Source: JBMYTN01 sp049604415 (GTDB taxonomy: Bacteria > Pseudomonadota > Alphaproteobacteria > Rhodospirillales > Rhodospirillaceae). From it: a stretch of 18,915 bases of DNA. Where the stretch lies: assembly GCA_049604415.1 (NCBI GenBank), contig JBMYTN010000065.1, positions 1 to 18,915 on the forward strand. Direction: 5' to 3'. This document shows positions 14,800 to 18,915 of the stretch, in pieces. A program made the translations under genes and the position numbers. The notes under the pieces were generated by a model that had not been told where the DNA came from, made no database searches, and saw nothing but the letters and a program-made list of their open reading frames with translations. How positions within the stretch are numbered: the stretch's first letter is position 1; each line of letters starts with the position of its first letter.

Positions 14800-15955
14800 A
14801 AAACTAAAACAATGGCCCTGGCTGACGGTCCAGATTATCTGCGCCAATGTGGCGGTGATCCTGGCCCTGGGCACGGCCTGGTATTTTGCGTTCATGGCGC
14901 AAAGCAATGACTATTCCGACCGCTTGATGGAAACCTTCAACATCGAGCCAGGCTCCCTGCACAGCATGTATGTGGATGATGTGGAGCGCCAGCTGTGGGC
15001 CAGCGTGTCCTTTGCCCTGATTGCGGCCATTGTCGCCTCCAGCGGGCTGGCCTATTTGATCGTGCGGCCCCTCCGGGTCCTGGCGGGCACCACGGAGCGG
15101 TTGCGCCATGGCGATTACCGGGTCGACGGCGTGACCCAGACCGGGGAAATCGGGCGGCTGTCGAAGAATGTTGTCGCCCTGGCCCAGGCCCTGGAGCTGG
15201 AAGATCGCCGCCGCACCCAATATCTGGCCGATCTCAGCCATGAGCTGCGCACGCCGATCACCAGCCTGCGCGGCCATATTGAAGGGCTGGAGGATGGGGT
15301 GTTCACGGCGGATAAAAAGTTTTTCGCCCTGATGGCCGATGAGCTGGGGCATCTCTCTGCCCTGACCCAAACCATCGATGCCATGAAGCTGGATGCACCT
15401 CAGGCCCCGTCCCGGTCAATGAGTTCGGGAGACGGCCCCGGAGAAAGCCAGGACGAGGAGCTGGTGGGGGATGGCGTTGCAGAGGCCGCGCTGGACAGCA
15501 CCCTGACCAAGGCGGTGGCGCGGTGGCAGGGACGGTTTGCCGAGGCCGGGCTCAGCCTGGAGACGGACGGGCTTGAGGTCCTAACCGGGCGGAGCGTGGC
15601 CATGGCCCCGAGCCAGCTGCGCCAGATCTTCGACAATCTGCTGGCCAATATGGTCAGCTATGCGGCCAGTGAGAGGCCTTGCACGGTGGTGGCGCAAAAG
15701 GACCCGGGCGGGCGCCAGATCTGCTTGCGCTTTGCCAATGCCGCCCCGGACCTGACGGAAGCGGTTCTGCCGTTTTTGTTTGACCGGTTTTATCGGGTCT
15801 CCAACAGCCGCACCCGACGCCGCCATGCCCAGGCCAGCGGTCTGGGCCTGTCGATCGTCAAGCAACTCTGCCTGGCCCATGGCGGCACGGTCACAGCCAG
15901 CCTGGCGGACACCATCCTGACCTTCTCGGTCCGGCTGCCCCTGCGGCCAGCCTGA
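14792..15955 (+). CDS. Sensor histidine kinase, BaeS/EnvZ type
   Basis: 387-aa inner-membrane kinase pairing with the preceding regulator. Order of parts: TM1 at about 12-35; a short periplasmic loop of about 35 residues (SNDYSDRLMETFNIEPGSLH and on); TM2 at about 70-92; HAMP domain at about 92-140; dimerisation helix with YLADLSHELRTPITSLRGH, phospho-acceptor His150; and an ATPase domain with N box IFDNLLANMVSYA, F box PFLFDRFYRVSNSRTRRR and G2 box ASGLGLSIVKQL. The G1 region reads FANAAPDLTEAVLP, lacking the usual D-x-G-x-G, as in BaeS-like kinases. GTG 14792 overlaps the regulator stop and starts right before the first membrane segment; the longer frame from 14747 adds residues unlike any kinase N terminus. 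The short loop argues against a large periplasmic ligand domain. Confidence 0.92.
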   Translation: MPEKLKQWPWLTVQIICANVAVILALGTAWYFAFMAQSNDYSDRLMETFNIEPGSLHSMYVDDVERQLWASVSFALIAAIVASSGLAYLIVRPLRVLAGTTERLRHGDYRVDGVTQTGEIGRLSKNVVALAQALELEDRRRTQYLADLSHELRTPITSLRGHIEGLEDGVFTADKKFFALMADELGHLSALTQTIDAMKLDAPQAPSRSMSSGDGPGESQDEELVGDGVAEAALDSTLTKAVARWQGRFAEAGLSLETDGLEVLTGRSVAMAPSQLRQIFDNLLANMVSYAASERPCTVVAQKDPGGRQICLRFANAAPDLTEAVLPFLFDRFYRVSNSRTRRRHAQASGLGLSIVKQLCLAHGGTVTASLADTILTFSVRLPLRPA

Positions 15956-15990
15956 GCCATATCCTGGCATAAAACCAAGAGGCAGGGCCG

Positions 15991-17166
15991 CTATTGGGCC
16001 CGGACCTCGAGGGGGACCCGCCCGTGGATCTCGTAACCGCCATCGGGCCAATTGGCAAACAGCCGCGCCTCATAGGCGTTTTCCGGCAGGCCTTCAAACA
16101 CAGCCACCCCATCGGTCTGGCCCGGCGGCAGCATCTGCAACTGGTAAAAGGTTCCCGGTGCATCGCTGGGCAAGGCCAAGCCAATCCAATTCTGCCCCGC
16201 TGACGGCAAGCCCGCATAACCGATCTGGATCGCCGCATTGGGCGCAAAGACGGTGTCCGGGGCGGTCAAGCTGCCCGGACCCGCGCTCGCCTCCACCGCC
16301 GGAGCCACAACCGCTGCCGGGTCGGCGGCTGGGGTGGACGGGGGGGCTTGGGCAGCCGCAACCGCTGCGGGCTGCTCAGACGGTGCGTCTGCAGCTGGCG
16401 CGTCCGGAGCCTCCAGTGCGACCGGTGCGGCCGGTGCGACCGGTGCGACCGGTGCGGCCGGTGCGGCTTCCGCCACAGGGGCTTCGACGGCACCCAGCGC
16501 CTTTAAGACGTAAAATGCCTTGGGCTGTTGGCCTTTGAGGACCATATCGCTGACCACATTGGACAGGGTCACCGTCACCTTGCGGCGTTTCTCCAAAGGC
16601 TGCTTGTTGTAAGATTGATAGGGCTGGCCATCGACCCACACAAAAGCCGTGGACATCAACAGGTCTTCTTTTGTGTCGTTGAACAAGGTCAAATCGATCA
16701 CGACATCGGAATAGGACAGCGTTTGATGGTTCTGTTTCATAAAGGCATTCAGGCGGGTCAAAAAATTCTGGCTTAGGGTTGGGGCGACGCCCCGGATCCC
16801 ATAGCGTTGGCCATCCTGTTCCTGATCCTCCTGGGATAGGTCCCGGAACAAAACCAAGTCATAGCTGGACGTCTGGCTGGCCAACTCCGCCGTCAAACCG
16901 ATCACCAACATGGATCGGATGCCGTCTTTCTCGCAGCCAACAATTTTGGCGGCGGAGTTTTCATTGAAGAGGGCGAGAATTTTCCCGCCATACTCACCCT
17001 GTTTCTCACAAGAGGTGATCTCGACTTTGACCACCGCCGGGGTTTCGGCGTTTTCATCTAAGAAGACATCGGACGCGTAGGTTTCCACGCTGATATCGGT
17101 CTTACAAGACATCAGAATGGTTGAACAAAGCGCCAACGCAATGAATTTAGCGGATTTATAGTGCAT
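15991..17166 (-). CDS. Outer-membrane-type lipoprotein with Ala/Pro linker
   Basis: 391 aa. The signal peptide MHYKSAKFIALALCSTILMS ends in lipobox LMSC, so Cys21 would be lipidated; Lys follows, which favours the outer membrane over Lol avoidance. Residues 22-225 form one domain (CKTDISVETYASDVFLDENA and on) that recalls the small phage-type lipoproteins grouped as DUF7424. About 228-300 is an Ala/Pro/Val linker. The last 95 residues (LTAPDTVFAPNAAIQIGYAG, NWIGLALPSDAPG, EARLFANWPDGGYEIHGRVP) look like a beta-sandwich domain found as an accessory unit in several exported proteins. GGGGGG lies about 7 bases before ATG 17166. It is convergent with the kinase, with 35 bp between stops, and divergent from the RTX gene. 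Domain names are from memory and of moderate certainty. Confidence 0.75.
   Translation of the reverse strand: MHYKSAKFIALALCSTILMSCKTDISVETYASDVFLDENAETPAVVKVEITSCEKQGEYGGKILALFNENSAAKIVGCEKDGIRSMLVIGLTAELASQTSSYDLVLFRDLSQEDQEQDGQRYGIRGVAPTLSQNFLTRLNAFMKQNHQTLSYSDVVIDLTLFNDTKEDLLMSTAFVWVDGQPYQSYNKQPLEKRRKVTVTLSNVVSDMVLKGQQPKAFYVLKALGAVEAPVAEAAPAAPVAPVAPAAPVALEAPDAPAADAPSEQPAAVAAAQAPPSTPAADPAAVVAPAVEASAGPGSLTAPDTVFAPNAAIQIGYAGLPSAGQNWIGLALPSDAPGTFYQLQMLPPGQTDGVAVFEGLPENAYEARLFANWPDGGYEIHGRVPLEVRAQ
16412..16470. repeat. Short tandem repeat in the lipoprotein linker
   Basis: Repeats of a 9-base unit GGTGCGACC / GGTGCGGCC, giving an Ala-Pro-Val/Ala pattern on the minus strand. Such runs vary in length between strains and change only the linker length. 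Confidence 0.7.
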
Positions 17167-17370
17167 ATCCAGCCCCCCAGCCTTTGTGCCAACGGTCTTA
17201 ACACGACCAAAGCGCGAAGACTACGCCAAAGGGGCTAGGCTTCGCGGGCGAGGGCGCGGACGGCAGGGGTGGAAGTGCCCGGGTACCGTCTGAAACTTTG
17301 CCGACACACCGGTTTGACTCTGTTGTTCTCTCTGCGTATCTGGAGAGGAGCGTGACCGGAGACCGGCAGC

Positions 17371-18883
17371 ATGAGCGCCATTTTCGACACTGTATTCGGC
17401 TTTTACACCGACGCCGTAACCTACAGCACCTCGGCAGGGGCGGTGTCCGGGTCGACCAATGCCGGGGCGACGGCGCAGGCCAGTGACTTTGTTGCCTTCG
17501 ACATCGCCAATTTCAACAACACCACCTATGAAGCGATCCTAAAATATGCTGCATCGCAATGGGGCGACAGCGTGACCGCCACCATTGACACCACCAGCAT
17601 CGCAAGCTCTCTGATCACCTTCCACCGCAATATTCATCAAGTCTATAGCTCGATCACCGGCGTCGAGAGCATCACCGCAAAAAACCTAAAAAATCTTTCC
17701 GACACCCATATTGGAACTTCCGTCAATGATTTTTTTGACAACAGCCAGAAGCATTTATACCGAAGGCAGCCCGATGTATAACGTGCTGACCGGGGTCAAT
17801 GTTTCCTATGACATTTTTACTGCGAACAATTTCGTTGATGTCCATTTAGGCTCCTTCAACGCCCTTGAGTCCGCACTGTCCAACGCGGTGCCCAACCCGC
17901 AAGTGGTGAACATGCGGGACATCAATCCGGCCCTGGCCAGTGCCAGCCATAAGCTGGTGTTCATGAGCGTTTCAGCGGCCACCTATTATGGCTCCGACCT
18001 GATCGATGCGGTGATCGCTCTGGACAATGACACCGCCGGGCCTGCCGGGGTTGGCAACCAAATCCTGGTCGAGCTGGGCGGCGGCAATGACGTCTATATT
18101 GGCGGGTCGGAAAACGACAATGTCGATTTGGGCGATGGCGATGACGAGGCCTATGGCAATGACGGCAACGACCTGATCAAAGGCGGGGCGGGCAATGACC
18201 TGATCGGCAGCGGATTGGGTCAGAACACCATTGATGGCGGCGCGGACACGGACATTTTGTATCTGGAAGGTTTGCGCAGCTCCTATACCTTCACCCAATC
18301 AGGCAACACCTATTTCGCCACCTCGTCTCTGAACGCCCAATATATCGACACCATCACCAATATTGAGTTCGTCACCTTTGAGCTGAACGGGTCGGTGGAG
18401 ACCGTCGCCATTGGCGACCTGGTGCCGCAACCAGACCCCGAACCGGAAGCCGAAACCCAGGTCGACCGCGCCGAGACGGTGTTGCAGCAAAACAATCTGA
18501 ACACCGCCAATGCGGAAAAAGTGCTGAAGTTTTACGACATCACCGACACCAGCTTTGCCATCACCGGCGCGCCCTCGGGGCGGGAATCCGGTCAGTTTTC
18601 CTTGCTGAAGCAACCCGATGGCAGTTGGGGCCTGTTTGACGGGGTCAATTTTGCTGAAAGCACGACTTCGGAAAATCAGCTCCAGTTTGGCGATTATGTC
18701 TATTACCTGGATGACAACACTCTCCGAAACAACGGCTTTGACCCGGGTCAGTTGCGGGACTTTGACGGCAATGATCTGGGATCCGGCGGGGATTGGCAGT
18801 TGGCGGGCATCGCCGATGTGGATGGGGATGGCACTCAACAATATCTGCTGATCAACACGGTGCTAGAGCCCTGTTCGATCTAA
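17371..18883 (+). pseudogene. RTX-type calcium-binding secreted protein, frame-broken and truncated by a mobile element
   Basis: The first frame starts at ATG 17371 (GGAG at 17355-17358 upstream, rather far) with MSAIFDTVFGFYTDAVTYST and reads well to IGTSVNDF, then meets seven T at 17730-17736. Dropping one T continues into LTTARSIYTEGSPMYNVLTG and on, so the two frames (17371-17781 and from about 17735) are one gene. The C half has RTX nonapeptides: LGGGNDVYIGGSENDN, LGDGDDEAYGNDGNDL, KGGAGNDLIGSGLGQNTIDG. These bind calcium in type I secreted proteins and fold outside the cell. GIADVDGDGTQQYLLINT resembles a VCBS/FG-GAP type repeat. At 18866 coding is cut by the mobile element, adding only five foreign residues before TAA. 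The N-terminal 200 residues match nothing I know. The secretion genes are not in the window. Confidence 0.8.
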
Positions 18884-18915
18884 TAGGGTCAATTCTGTTT
18901 CTCGATTGGGGTGTG
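18866..18915. mobile_element. Left end of a second copy of the MITE-like element (cut by window end)
   Basis: These 50 bases equal the first 50 of the element at 12855 except one C/T change at element position 14, and they follow the dinucleotide TA as expected. The rest lies outside the window, so whether this is another 272-bp copy or an autonomous parent with a transposase cannot be decided. Confidence 0.88.

Noticed and set aside
16158..16538. Pro/Arg- and Ala-rich plus-strand frames opposite the lipoprotein
   Set aside because: They are low-complexity mirrors of the Ala/Pro linker; the minus-strand frame has the lipobox and ribosome site.

Overview
The window is GC-rich, high-coding-density bacterial DNA and most likely comes from an alphaproteobacterium, probably of the Rhodospirillales type. 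The evidence is an LdtR-type MarR regulator, intergenic repeats of the GAGCATTTT...GGTTCGGC...AAAATGC class known from alphaproteobacteria, and the overall codon use. The assignment is inferred; there is no rRNA and no search was run.

Left part (1-7600) is accessory. A P22-type phage portal protein (minus strand) ends in a long Met-Pro-Pro-Gly tetrapeptide tail. Next comes a gene-free stretch of about 580 bp packed with tiny perfect hairpins, then an LdtR-like regulator. A visibly AT-rich island follows (about 3600-5200). It holds an unrecognised six-cysteine membrane protein and a gene split over two frames at a run of eight A. Joined, that gene would give a 455-aa protein with His and Asn-Cys-x-Glu-Phe motifs suggesting a permuted papain/NlpC-like fold. 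An Ntn-hydrolase of the acid ceramidase/NAAA type (minus strand) follows. Its upstream region carries two tandem 100-bp palindromic repeats; a diverged third copy lies at 3501-3594.

Middle part (7700-11000) is core genome: purB (adenylosuccinate lyase) translationally coupled to a small exported protein, a convergent Ppx/GppA phosphatase, and tRNA-Gln(CTG).

Right part (11100-18915): a two-gene operon of a CmcJ/NvfI-type oxygenase and a luciferase-like flavin monooxygenase; a secreted YHS-domain protein; an OmpR-type response regulator and histidine kinase with overlapping ends; a lipoprotein (minus strand); and an RTX-type calcium-binding secreted protein.

The clearest mobile signal is a 272-bp non-coding element (12855-13126). 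It has terminal inverted repeats of about 32 bp, a TA target duplication and nested internal inverted repeats. It has inserted into the 3' end of the monooxygenase gene. Removing it with one TA restores a 328-aa reading frame. The same end sequence (49 of 50 bases identical) recurs at 18866 to the window end, again after a TA and again inside a coding region, the RTX gene. The RTX gene also carries a frame break at a run of seven T.
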